Source: Prochlorococcus marinus str. MIT 9107
Lineage (GTDB): Bacteria; Cyanobacteriota; Cyanobacteriia; PCC-6307; Cyanobiaceae
DNA: 64,000 nt
NCBI RefSeq assembly: GCF_000759855.1
Contig: NZ_JNAI01000002.1
Span: 59,756-123,755, forward strand
Direction: 5' to 3'
Both the position numbers and the translations under genes were made by a program. Below the pieces are notes generated by a model, which ran no database searches, was not told the DNA's origin, and saw only the letters and a program-made list of their open reading frames with translations. Every line of letters starts with the position of its first letter. Within the stretch, counting starts at the first letter, position 1. Positions 55,022 through 63,368 of this stretch are shown here, piece after piece.

Positions 55022-56198
55022 TATTTATAATATTCGCTAACCAACTTATTTCGTTGTTATCTAAATCTGGAAAATTGCCTATATACATTCCATAAAAATG
55101 AACATGGTCTGTAATTGGAAAAAGGTTCTTTATTTGATCTTCTGAAATATTTTTAAATGCTTTTACATAAGGCTGTCTAATTTGATTTCCACCGCCAGCA
55201 CTTCCAATTCTATATTCAATCAATTTCTCATCAAATTTTTTACATAGTTTACTGAAAAGTACCTTATCAGGATCTTTAAGTATAAGATTAAAAGCATAAT
55301 TACTTTGTCCCTCTAAATTGAAATCTTTAAAAACCCAATTAGGCATAAGTTCTAAAAACTTTTCAAAATTTTCAGCTCTTTTTATTTTTATTTGATCCAA
55401 GCGTTTAAGTTGATTTCTTCCGATAATTGCGCCTATCTCATTATTTCTTACATTGAATGCTGGACGTGTAAATATAAATTTTGGATTTAAATCCCTGTGT
55501 TTTAAAACGAATTCATTTTTTAAAACTTGATTAGTCGACTCTCTTAACATCCCATGGCTTCTTAACATTCTTAGAGTCTGGTAAAAAGATTCATTATTTG
55601 TGCAAATCATTCCTCCCTCAATAGTGCTCATATGATGGGCATAGTAAAAAGAGAAGCAAGAGAGGTCACCAAAAGCTCCTGCTTTTTGACCATTTGGTAA
55701 ACGTACTCCATGAGATTCACAAACATCTTCTATTAAAAAAATGTTATTTTCTTTAATGTAATTAATTAGATCTTGTTCTAAAGCATTCAAACCCTGAGCA
55801 TGAGTTATAAAAATAGCAACAATTTCTTTATCTTTTTTAAGCTGATCAATAACCTGACTTGAATCCAAACCAAGAGTTTCTAATTTTATATCCACAAAAA
55901 GAGGTTCAAAGCCCATCCAAATTAATGAAGAAATATCTGAACTCCAGGTAAAAGGGGGCACAACAATTTTTCCACCACTAGGGAATAGTTCTTTCAATAA
56001 TGCTAAACAAAGAAGATTTGCAGAAGAGCCACTATTTACAAATACGCTATATTCACAGCCAAGCCATTCACTCCACTCTTGCTCAAACTTAAGAACTTCA
56101 GGACCAGAAGTTAACTTTGGCTCATCCTTACTTAGAAGATCTATAACTGGAATTAGGTCTTCTTTCAGAATATTATTTCTCATCAAAGGATAATTCAT
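55014..56198 (-). CDS. DegT-family PLP enzyme with catalytic His (ColD/RfbH-like 3-dehydratase)
   Basis: Sugar aminotransferase fold (394 residues): NSGSSANLLCLALLKELFPS and VVPPFTWSSDISSLIW near the PLP-phosphate site, FLIEDVCESHGVRLPNGQ with the PLP Asp. The lysine that normally forms the Schiff base is replaced: CFSFYYAHHMSTIEGGMICT has His188 where aminotransferases have Lys. This substitution marks the 3-dehydratases ColD (GDP-4-keto-6-deoxymannose) and RfbH (CDP-sugar). Length and absence of an extra Cys-rich cluster fit ColD better. So it probably removes the C-3 hydroxyl of a nucleotide sugar rather than adding an amine. The substrate is open; here it lies inside a GDP-heptose operon, overlapping hddC by 8 and gmhA by 4 bases. 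Confidence 0.88.
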   Translation of the reverse strand: MNYPLMRNNILKEDLIPVIDLLSKDEPKLTSGPEVLKFEQEWSEWLGCEYSVFVNSGSSANLLCLALLKELFPSGGKIVVPPFTWSSDISSLIWMGFEPLFVDIKLETLGLDSSQVIDQLKKDKEIVAIFITHAQGLNALEQDLINYIKENNIFLIEDVCESHGVRLPNGQKAGAFGDLSCFSFYYAHHMSTIEGGMICTNNESFYQTLRMLRSHGMLRESTNQVLKNEFVLKHRDLNPKFIFTRPAFNVRNNEIGAIIGRNQLKRLDQIKIKRAENFEKFLELMPNWVFKDFNLEGQSNYAFNLILKDPDKVLFSKLCKKFDEKLIEYRIGSAGGGNQIRQPYVKAFKNISEDQIKNLFPITDHVHFYGMYIGNFPDLDNNEISWLANIINNV

Positions 56199-56764
56199 AC
56201 TTTTTCTAAAGTATTACAAATAGAATGATACATGATCTGGGTTACAGTTTGAATTATTGAAGTTTCAACAGATGGGATTCTAAAAATCTTCTTAACAAAA
56301 TCATGCTCAGGACATCTTTCACCAGAAATCAATACTGTTTTAATATCTAAACTATTTGAAAGTTTTAAGGCATTTAGAACGTTCTCACTTTTACCTGAGG
56401 TACTTAAACCAATCGACAACCCAACTGCGGGATAAAGTGCTTCAATTTGACGACTAAAAATAGAGCTGAATTCAAAATCATTAGACCATGCAGTAGTAAA
56501 AGAAGTATCAGTAGTAAGTGCAATGCTTTTATAAGGCTTTCTATCTTTTCTTAGATATGTTCCAATAAGCTCAGCTGAAAAATGTTGAGCATCTGCAGCA
56601 GATCCTCCGTTTCCATATATTACGACAATTTTGTTGTCAGAATTGGAAGAAATAATATCTTCAGATAATTCATCAATTATCTCATAGAAGTCATTTGAAC
56701 TAGAAATTATACCAATGGTATTTTTTAATCTCTCTAAATAATTAAAATTTTCTGATTTTTTCAT
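56195..56764 (-). CDS. gmhA: sedoheptulose-7-phosphate isomerase
   Basis: SIS-domain isomerase making D-glycero-D-manno-heptose 7-P from sedoheptulose 7-P. IYGNGGSAADAQHFSAELIG has the phosphate loop and the metal/catalytic residues His61 and Glu65. TDTSFTTAWSNDFEFSSIF and VGLSIGLSTSGKSENVLNAL are also diagnostic. 189 residues. Four-base overlaps with both neighbours. Confidence 0.95.
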   Translation of the reverse strand: MKKSENFNYLERLKNTIGIISSSNDFYEIIDELSEDIISSNSDNKIVVIYGNGGSAADAQHFSAELIGTYLRKDRKPYKSIALTTDTSFTTAWSNDFEFSSIFSRQIEALYPAVGLSIGLSTSGKSENVLNALKLSNSLDIKTVLISGERCPEHDFVKKIFRIPSVETSIIQTVTQIMYHSICNTLEKV

Positions 56765-57750
56765 TGATCACAAAAGATTATTTGACTTCCTGAGGAGCTA
56801 AATTTTACATCTACCCAAGTTTTTATTTTTGCAGAATTTTTTATTGATTCATGGCTGGACTTCGGTGCCCAGCAAATAAAGAATCCCCCACCACCTGCAC
56901 CCATAAACCTAGTACATAGTGATCCAGAAGATTCAGTATCAAAAATTATTTTATTAATTTTATCAATATTCCTATCACCGTTCAATTGTAATTTAATATC
57001 CCTTATTTTTTTTGTTGTTAAGGCATGTTGATCAATACTTTCTTGGGCTGAAAAGAAGTCTATCCCTTGAGAATTCAAATTGGCTAATTCTAAAAACATA
57101 TCATTTTTCTCTTCTTCTGAAATTGAAGCTACTACATTTTTTGCTGCGACCTGAGAGTTCCTTGATATTCCATCAAATCCCATTAATAAATTATCTTCCA
57201 GGTAGCTCAGGTAATCAGGATTAATGATAAATCTTCTAGGCCTAATACTTTGTTTATCAGCCTCTATAAGAATTAAACCTCCAAATGCTGAAGCACACTG
57301 ATCTTGTATACCTACAACTTCATTCAAGACATTCTGTTCAAAGTCAATAGCTTCAAGAGCTAACTCTGTTCGACCAATATATTTATTATTTATTGCTCTC
57401 ATTGAGTTTATTAAGCCTACAGTAAAAGCAGATGAACTTCCTATGCCACTTCGAGCTGGTAAATCACCTGTATATGATATTTCACAAGGATAATTATTAG
57501 AGTATTTTCTTATAATTTCTCTTGCAGAAGGATGCTGAATATCATCAATACTGTTAGCACTCTCAATTTTTGAATAACAAATCCTATATTTATAATCAAA
57601 GAAAGTAGGGATTCTTCTTACTGACTGATAACAATAATAATCTAATCCAGCACATATGATTTTCGTGGAATTCTTTTGATACCAGCCTTTATAATCTAAA
57701 GATCCTCCATAAAAAGATAATCTATAAGGTGTTCTAGATATAAACATCAA
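56761..57750 (-). CDS. hddA: D-glycero-alpha-D-manno-heptose-7-phosphate kinase
   Basis: GHMP kinase of the HddA group: ISRTPYRLSFYGGSLDYKGW at the start, the ATP loop LPARSGIGSSSAFTVGLINS (about 97-116) and the C-terminal MGAGGGGFFICWAP. It phosphorylates heptose 7-P at C-1 in the GDP-heptose route (not the ADP-heptose route, which uses HldE). 329 residues. No HldE homologue was found in the window. Overlaps gmhA by 4 bases. Confidence 0.92.
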   Translation of the reverse strand: MMFISRTPYRLSFYGGSLDYKGWYQKNSTKIICAGLDYYCYQSVRRIPTFFDYKYRICYSKIESANSIDDIQHPSAREIIRKYSNNYPCEISYTGDLPARSGIGSSSAFTVGLINSMRAINNKYIGRTELALEAIDFEQNVLNEVVGIQDQCASAFGGLILIEADKQSIRPRRFIINPDYLSYLEDNLLMGFDGISRNSQVAAKNVVASISEEEKNDMFLELANLNSQGIDFFSAQESIDQHALTTKKIRDIKLQLNGDRNIDKINKIIFDTESSGSLCTRFMGAGGGGFFICWAPKSSHESIKNSAKIKTWVDVKFSSSGSQIIFCDQ

Positions 57751-57772
57751 AAAGTTTTCCTAACTGTTTTTA

Positions 57773-58900
57773 TCATATCGCAAATAATTTATTTATAATC
57801 AGAATATATTGCTTGTTTGTATTTGAAAAATATTTATCAAGGTTATCTTTAGAGTTATCAATTAAAGTTCTTCTTAATGAAGAATCAATTATGAGATCTT
57901 TTATTTTGTCTAAAATTTGTTTTGGATTATTTTTTTCTACAATTAGTGCAGTCTTATAATTTTCATAAAAATCTACATAACCAGGATTCTTAGTAGTAAT
58001 AACAGGAACTCCGCAAGCTGCAGCCTCTAAATAGATTCTTGGTAAACCCTCGCCATAAACAGTTGGATGAACTATACATAATGAAGTGTCATATATTTTT
58101 CTAACATCTAATGAATATGGCACTATTAAGAGGCATTTCTTTATTATTTCATTTTTATTAATAAGTTTATTAATTTTACGAATATCTTTCGAAGGTACTA
58201 CTACCCTAAATTTGATTAATTGATCTGGGATAATATCTTTAAAAATCAAATTATAAATATAAACCAAAGCCAGGAAATCGTTTATTCCCTTAAGATTATT
58301 TAACCTACTTATCATAGTAATGTATTGTTTATTGACATCAATTTCATACTTTGGATTGAATTTAAAAAAGTTTTTATTAATTCCGGTTCCTGGCAAAATT
58401 GAAATATTTGACGGTATGTTTATGCCTTTATTCAAAAAATATATTAAATCAGAACTATTTAGAACTATCGTATGATCAAAAAAGAAATTATGTAAAATTA
58501 AATAAGCTTTTTCAAAAAATCTTCTAGCAATTCTTTCACAAATTGACCTTGATGAAAAAATCCTTCCAAGTCCATCATAATTTGCAATTTTTAGATTACA
58601 TTTATAAAAAAATAATGGAGAATACAAAATGCACTTAATAGTATAGGAAAGTAAGATGTTGTAGAAATTAGTATTTAATTTATAGTTTTTTAGTTTAGAG
58701 ACTTTAATCTCAGATAGATTAAGTTTTTCTGTAACTTCTTTTTTTTCGCAATTTGATAAGTAATTCTCTTTTAAATATACGAATTCAACACAAAATCCAT
58801 TTCCTATAAATTCTTTTGCTAATTCATATTTGAAATTCCATAAAAACCATAAAGTATTAGCGAAAAATATTATCTTCTTTTTTTTATTAGTATTAACCAA
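57773..58900 (-). CDS. GT4-like glycosyltransferase, 375 aa
   Basis: GT-B fold: the N-terminus IIFFANTLWFLWNFKYELAK matches that of several O-antigen GT4 enzymes. TMISRLNNLKGINDFLALVY begins domain 2, and the EX7E motif is GEGLPRIYLEAAACGVPVIT. Domain spacing is normal. 22 bases upstream of hddA in the same operon, so heptose transfer is one possible role. Confidence 0.87.
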   Translation of the reverse strand: MVNTNKKKKIIFFANTLWFLWNFKYELAKEFIGNGFCVEFVYLKENYLSNCEKKEVTEKLNLSEIKVSKLKNYKLNTNFYNILLSYTIKCILYSPLFFYKCNLKIANYDGLGRIFSSRSICERIARRFFEKAYLILHNFFFDHTIVLNSSDLIYFLNKGINIPSNISILPGTGINKNFFKFNPKYEIDVNKQYITMISRLNNLKGINDFLALVYIYNLIFKDIIPDQLIKFRVVVPSKDIRKINKLINKNEIIKKCLLIVPYSLDVRKIYDTSLCIVHPTVYGEGLPRIYLEAAACGVPVITTKNPGYVDFYENYKTALIVEKNNPKQILDKIKDLIIDSSLRRTLIDNSKDNLDKYFSNTNKQYILIINKLFAI

Positions 58901-58928
58901 TTTCTAGTAAATATATAGTTTTATTTAA

Positions 58929-59861
58929 TTAGACATTTGAAAATTGATTCTTCTTTAATAAAGGCAAAGCTTTTATCAATTCACTTACTCCTTGTTCAAC
59001 TGATCTACTAGCTTTAAAACCAGAGGTTTCTATTTTTTCATTACTTACAATATAGTTCCTTTTATCTACATCCTCTCCTATCTCAGAAATAAGATAAACA
59101 AATTTGGGTAATTGTTTTTGTATTAATTGACATAATTCCCTTTTTGATAGATTTGCCTTGCTATACCCTAAATTAAAAGTGTTACCTTTTAATTGTTGAT
59201 TATTCATTGCGAAAATGAAGCCATCCACGGCATCATCAATATGCAAGTAGTTTCTCTTGAAATCTGCCTCGAATAAAACTACCGCCTTATCAAAATATGC
59301 TCTATAGGTAAAATCATTTACTAATAAATCTAACCTTGGCCTTGGACTTACTCCAAATACTGTGGCTAATCTAAAGGTGATTGCATTCCCCTTATCTAAA
59401 AGTACTTTTTCAGCTTGAACCTTCATTTTTCCATAAAGAGAGATAGGGTTTAACTCAGATTCCTCATTACAAAAAATGCCCTCTTGCCCAATACCATAAC
59501 CACTATTGGTACATGGATATATTATGAGTTGATTAGGGGAAGATAATTTAGAACATAAAACTACAGAATCAAAATTGACAGTTTTTGCAGCAATTTTATC
59601 TTTATCACAAAGCGGCGCTCCAGTCATACAAGCCAGTGGAATAATTACGTCAGATTCTTTTATTAGAGGAGCCATTAAGGCTTCATCTCTTGCATCGCCA
59701 ATAATTATTTTACATTTTGGATGTATTGAAGGAATTATGAGACTTGTTCTTTCATACATTAAATTATCAACACAAGTTACTTCATGCCCCCCTTCCAAAA
59801 GTTTAGGAATTAACTTTGATCCGATATAACCTGCAGCTCCTGTTATTAATATTTTTGCCAT
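58929..59861 (-). CDS. NAD-dependent epimerase/dehydratase (SDR), 310 aa
   Basis: ILITGAAGYIGSKLIPKLLE binds NAD; VIIPLACMTGAPLCDKDKIA, then LIIYPCTNSGYGIGQEGIFC and NPISLYGKMKVQAEKVLL (Tyr-Lys) are visible. The catalytic-Ser region reads PCTNSGYG rather than the usual SSxxVYG. YLHIDDAVDGFIFAMNNQQL and RSVEQGVSELIKAL follow. I put the start at ATG 59861 (MAKILITG), because the 16 residues upstream look unrelated to the family. Could be a 4,6-dehydratase, 4-reductase or epimerase on the sugar made by this operon. Confidence 0.83.
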   Translation of the reverse strand: MAKILITGAAGYIGSKLIPKLLEGGHEVTCVDNLMYERTSLIIPSIHPKCKIIIGDARDEALMAPLIKESDVIIPLACMTGAPLCDKDKIAAKTVNFDSVVLCSKLSSPNQLIIYPCTNSGYGIGQEGIFCNEESELNPISLYGKMKVQAEKVLLDKGNAITFRLATVFGVSPRPRLDLLVNDFTYRAYFDKAVVLFEADFKRNYLHIDDAVDGFIFAMNNQQLKGNTFNLGYSKANLSKRELCQLIQKQLPKFVYLISEIGEDVDKRNYIVSNEKIETSGFKASRSVEQGVSELIKALPLLKKNQFSNV

Positions 59862-59914
59862 GAATGAGTTTTGAATATTTATCTTAAGAATAAAACGACA
59901 TTTAAACAAAAAGT

Positions 59915-60961
59915 TTAATTTTTTACTTTATAAGACAATCTTAAACAATTTTCATAAACATCTTTCTTATATAAAGGTTTAGACTTCCAAGTTTCAATCG
60001 CATTTTTTCTTAGAAATAAATACTTATCATGATTTCTTGAAATTTCTAGAATTTTTCTCGTTGATAATTCATCAATAATAATAGAATTGAAATTATCTTT
60101 ACAATAATTCTTTATATTTCCTACATCAGTAACTATTGGAACTAGTCCAAGTTGCATAGACTCTAAAACTGAAATAGCCATGCCCTCTGAGAAACTACTT
60201 TGAATGAAAAATGAGGAATCTTGAGCAAAATTTTTTATTTTATCAAAACTCATTTCTTTATATATTTTTACATTGTTTTCTAGACCTAATTCAATTATAT
60301 ATTTCTTTAAATTCAAATAATCGCCATCATCGGGACCAATTATTATAAATTTACTATTCTTTATTTGTTTATATATTGAATAGAAAATATCTATTGACCT
60401 GCTTATATTTTTAATTCGATGTAATCTTCCCCAATATATAAAATTTGTTTTAACTGAATTAAATGGTAATGGTTTTTCCTTATTCAAAATCAAACTAATT
60501 ACCTTTTTAGTTTTTCCCTTATTTATAAAGATAAAAGAATTCAATCTATTTCTAAGAGTACTTTCAGAATCAGCCCAGATTTCAAATGCTGTAATTGCTA
60601 ATAAATTATTAAATAAATAATCTATAAAGTTTAGATTTGAACTATGAAGAAATAAAATTATTTTAACTTCTGGCTTTAAAATTTTAATAAAAATGCCAAC
60701 AATACAGCTCTTCCATAAGGAAATTATTAATACATCAGGAGAACAATTTACTATTTTAAGTACTGAAGAAAAAGAGTCTCTAAGGAAATCTAAAAAATCT
60801 AATAATTTAGATTTATAATTTCTAGATTTTTTTGAAATATATAATAAGGAAAAGCAAATATTTCCCTTTGAAATATTTTCCGTAGTTTTTGCTGCGCATT
60901 CTACTCCCCCCATACAATCTAAGGGTAAAAGATGAATAAAACGAATTAGTTTATTTTTCAA
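59915..60961 (-). CDS. GT4-like glycosyltransferase, 348 aa
   Basis: FIHLLPLDCMGGVECAAKTT at the N-terminus resembles the GT4 nucleotide loop (GGVE), with FIYWGRLHRIKNISRSIDIF starting domain 2, and the EX7E motif FSEGMAISVLESMQLGLVPI. Moderately AT-rich. It lies between an SDR and the alkaline phosphatase-like gene. Confidence 0.85.
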   Translation of the reverse strand: MKNKLIRFIHLLPLDCMGGVECAAKTTENISKGNICFSLLYISKKSRNYKSKLLDFLDFLRDSFSSVLKIVNCSPDVLIISLWKSCIVGIFIKILKPEVKIILFLHSSNLNFIDYLFNNLLAITAFEIWADSESTLRNRLNSFIFINKGKTKKVISLILNKEKPLPFNSVKTNFIYWGRLHRIKNISRSIDIFYSIYKQIKNSKFIIIGPDDGDYLNLKKYIIELGLENNVKIYKEMSFDKIKNFAQDSSFFIQSSFSEGMAISVLESMQLGLVPIVTDVGNIKNYCKDNFNSIIIDELSTRKILEISRNHDKYLFLRKNAIETWKSKPLYKKDVYENCLRLSYKVKN

Positions 60962-60996
60962 AAAATCTCAAGAAATTTTAATTAGCGTATTATAGA

Positions 60997-62406
60997 TTAT
61001 TTATTATTTATTGTTGACAAATTATTATCCTTAAAATAATTCAAAATATGACAATAAAAAGAAGTTGTATCAATACATCCATTACTTTTTTCATTATATA
61101 TTTTTATATCATAAGGATCATTAGATATAAATATACCTTTTGGAAAATGGTACCCAGTACCAAGATCTCTTTCAACAAAGGAAAATCCAAAATTACTAAG
61201 ACCGTAAGTAATATTATTATATTTTAATTTATTTGTTTTACTTAAAACTTTTGAAGAGTTTAAAGTGAAGTTTATTGTGTTGTTTACTGGTTCATATCTT
61301 TCAATAAATAATTTGCAATCATCAAGATCTGTAAGAGAAGCAAATGAACTTCTAAGATTTTTCAAGGCTAATTTATTTTTACATTCAACATTTATATCCG
61401 GATGCATTGAAGGAACAAATTTATAATTTGTTTTTTCTAGACCCATCAAATTAAGCAAGTCATCCTCTGAATCTAGAGTGATTTCAGGTATATACTCGCC
61501 CCAATTTATTGCTTTTTGCCCTAAGGCAGACACTACCCAAATTTTACCTCCTCTATTATTTTGAAAATCTAGCAATAAGCCTATTTGATAATCAGCTATA
61601 TTAAGTGCGATATCAAGCGATGCTGCATTAAAAGAATCTCTTAAATATTTGTTCTTATTTTCTTTGAAATCCTCTGGGAAAGAATCTTTCCAATATCTAT
61701 GCATTATGCCGGCAACATGATTTGAAAAAAAAGTAGAGAATTGAGGCTTATGCTTTTTTAAAAGTTTAAAATATACATCAAATCCAAGAATAGGCTGAAT
61801 TAAAGATCTTCTACTTTTAAATTTTGTGTTTAATATTTCCAGAAAAACATGGCTGAAAATTTTATATAAAGTTTGAATTGAAAACATTCCATTTAAAATG
61901 AGTTTTAAAAATTTTCTTATATCCCTATATTCAATTCCTCTTGTATGAGCTTTGTTCCTCATAGTAAGAGCAAGATTAAAAGTTTGAAAATCCTCTAAAT
62001 ACTTTGGATATGCATTTGGATAAGGAGCAAAGGTATCTGGCAAAAAGAATTTTACATTTTTTCCTTTGAGAGGAGGGAAAGATTGAAGAGATCCAAAAAT
62101 ACCTATTGAGAAGCCTTCTTCTTTAAGCTTTTGCCATATCGGTGGAAATTTAGTTGCTTTTGAAATATCTTGATTTAAGAATTTTATTTTATGTTTTTGT
62201 GAATTAACCCCCCTATGAAAAGTAGGCCAAGAACTCCAAGGATGGAGTTCACCCGCATCACTTGTGAAAGTTTCTGAATATCCATCCTTTCTACAAAGTT
62301 TTGCCAAGTTACTTCTAGGATATTTATATATGTAATGCTCTAGAACTTTTTTAGGTATTTCATTTAATTCGTAGATTATTAAACTTTTGTTATTTTCATT
62401 TTTCAT
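60997..62406 (-). CDS. alkaline phosphatase-superfamily (phosphodiesterase-like) protein, 469 aa
   Basis: LIIYELNEIPKKVLEHYI is an N-terminal metal-binding-type strand; ELHPWSSWPTFHRGVNSQKH holds the likely Ser/Thr nucleophile and the 'G-x-x-x-x-x-H' pattern of type I phosphodiesterases. FFSNHVAGIMHRYWKDSFPE gives His residues of the second metal site and GKIWVVSALGQKAI replaces the usual 'SDHG' motif, so metal geometry may be changed. No signal peptide or membrane helix. In a glycan operon it may act on phosphoglycans or nucleotide sugars (inference). First gene of the minus-strand operon. Confidence 0.72.
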   Translation of the reverse strand: MKNENNKSLIIYELNEIPKKVLEHYIYKYPRSNLAKLCRKDGYSETFTSDAGELHPWSSWPTFHRGVNSQKHKIKFLNQDISKATKFPPIWQKLKEEGFSIGIFGSLQSFPPLKGKNVKFFLPDTFAPYPNAYPKYLEDFQTFNLALTMRNKAHTRGIEYRDIRKFLKLILNGMFSIQTLYKIFSHVFLEILNTKFKSRRSLIQPILGFDVYFKLLKKHKPQFSTFFSNHVAGIMHRYWKDSFPEDFKENKNKYLRDSFNAASLDIALNIADYQIGLLLDFQNNRGGKIWVVSALGQKAINWGEYIPEITLDSEDDLLNLMGLEKTNYKFVPSMHPDINVECKNKLALKNLRSSFASLTDLDDCKLFIERYEPVNNTINFTLNSSKVLSKTNKLKYNNITYGLSNFGFSFVERDLGTGYHFPKGIFISNDPYDIKIYNEKSNGCIDTTSFYCHILNYFKDNNLSTINNK

Positions 62407-62597
62407 ATCAAAATTTAGAAATTCAATAAATTTCTTTGTGTAATATTAACTTAATCATAAATTAATAACAAATTTTGAGTGATTTGTTTTAATTAAAAAT
62501 TTGAAAAATTATTAAAATTCAGTTTTTTAAATAAAAAGTACTTGTTATTTTTAACTTTAAAGGTCAAAATTATAAAAAAGAAAAAATAATAATTTAA

Positions 62598-63368
62598 ATG
62601 AAGGCAGTAATTTTAGCTGGAGGATTAGGGACAAGGCTAAGTGAAGAGACTCAAATAAAACCAAAACCAATGGTCGAAATCGGAGATAGGCCAATTCTTT
62701 GGCACATAATGAAAATCTTTAGTACATATAACGTTAATGAATTTATCATTTGTTGTGGATACAAAGGCTATGTAATAAAGGAATATTTTGCGAACTATTC
62801 TATGCATTCAAGCGATATAACATTTGACATGTCATTAAATACAATAAAAGTACACAAAAAGAATGTTGAGCCATGGAAAATAACCCTTGTTGATACAGGC
62901 AAACTTACAATGACTGGGGGTAGATTAAGAAAGATTAAGGATTTCTTGAACAATGAAACATTTTTCATGACATATGGTGATGGCGTAGCGAATATAAATA
63001 TTGATGAACTTTTAAAATTTCATAAAACAAATAAAAAGAAAGCTACGCTTACTGCTGTTAAACCTCCTTCAAGATTTGGAGCTCTTGAAATTAATGAAAA
63101 TAATCTTGTTTCCCAATTTAAAGAAAAACCAATAGGTGAAAAAGCATGGATTAACGGAGGTTTTTTTGTTTTAGAACCTCAAGCCTTAGATGATATATCT
63201 GGAGAAGACTCAGTTTGGGAAAGAGAACCATTAGAAAAATTAGCTAAAAGTTTACAAATTAGTGCCTATAAACATGATGGATTCTGGCAACCAATGGATA
63301 CATTAAGAGATCTCATTTATTTAAATGAATTGTGGAGCTCAAATTCAGCTCCCTGGAAGATTTGGTAA
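62598..63368 (+). CDS. rfbF: glucose-1-phosphate cytidylyltransferase
   Basis: Forms CDP-glucose. MKAVILAGGLGTRLSEETQI and KPKPMVEIGDRPILWHIMKI are the RfbF start; GKLTMTGGRLRKIKDFL and GEKAWINGGFFVLEPQALD are specific to this family. 256 residues. Divergent from the heptose operon with a 191-base AT-rich spacer. Its stop (63366-63368) is directly followed by the ATG of rfbG. Confidence 0.95.
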   Translation: MKAVILAGGLGTRLSEETQIKPKPMVEIGDRPILWHIMKIFSTYNVNEFIICCGYKGYVIKEYFANYSMHSSDITFDMSLNTIKVHKKNVEPWKITLVDTGKLTMTGGRLRKIKDFLNNETFFMTYGDGVANINIDELLKFHKTNKKKATLTAVKPPSRFGALEINENNLVSQFKEKPIGEKAWINGGFFVLEPQALDDISGEDSVWEREPLEKLAKSLQISAYKHDGFWQPMDTLRDLIYLNELWSSNSAPWKIW

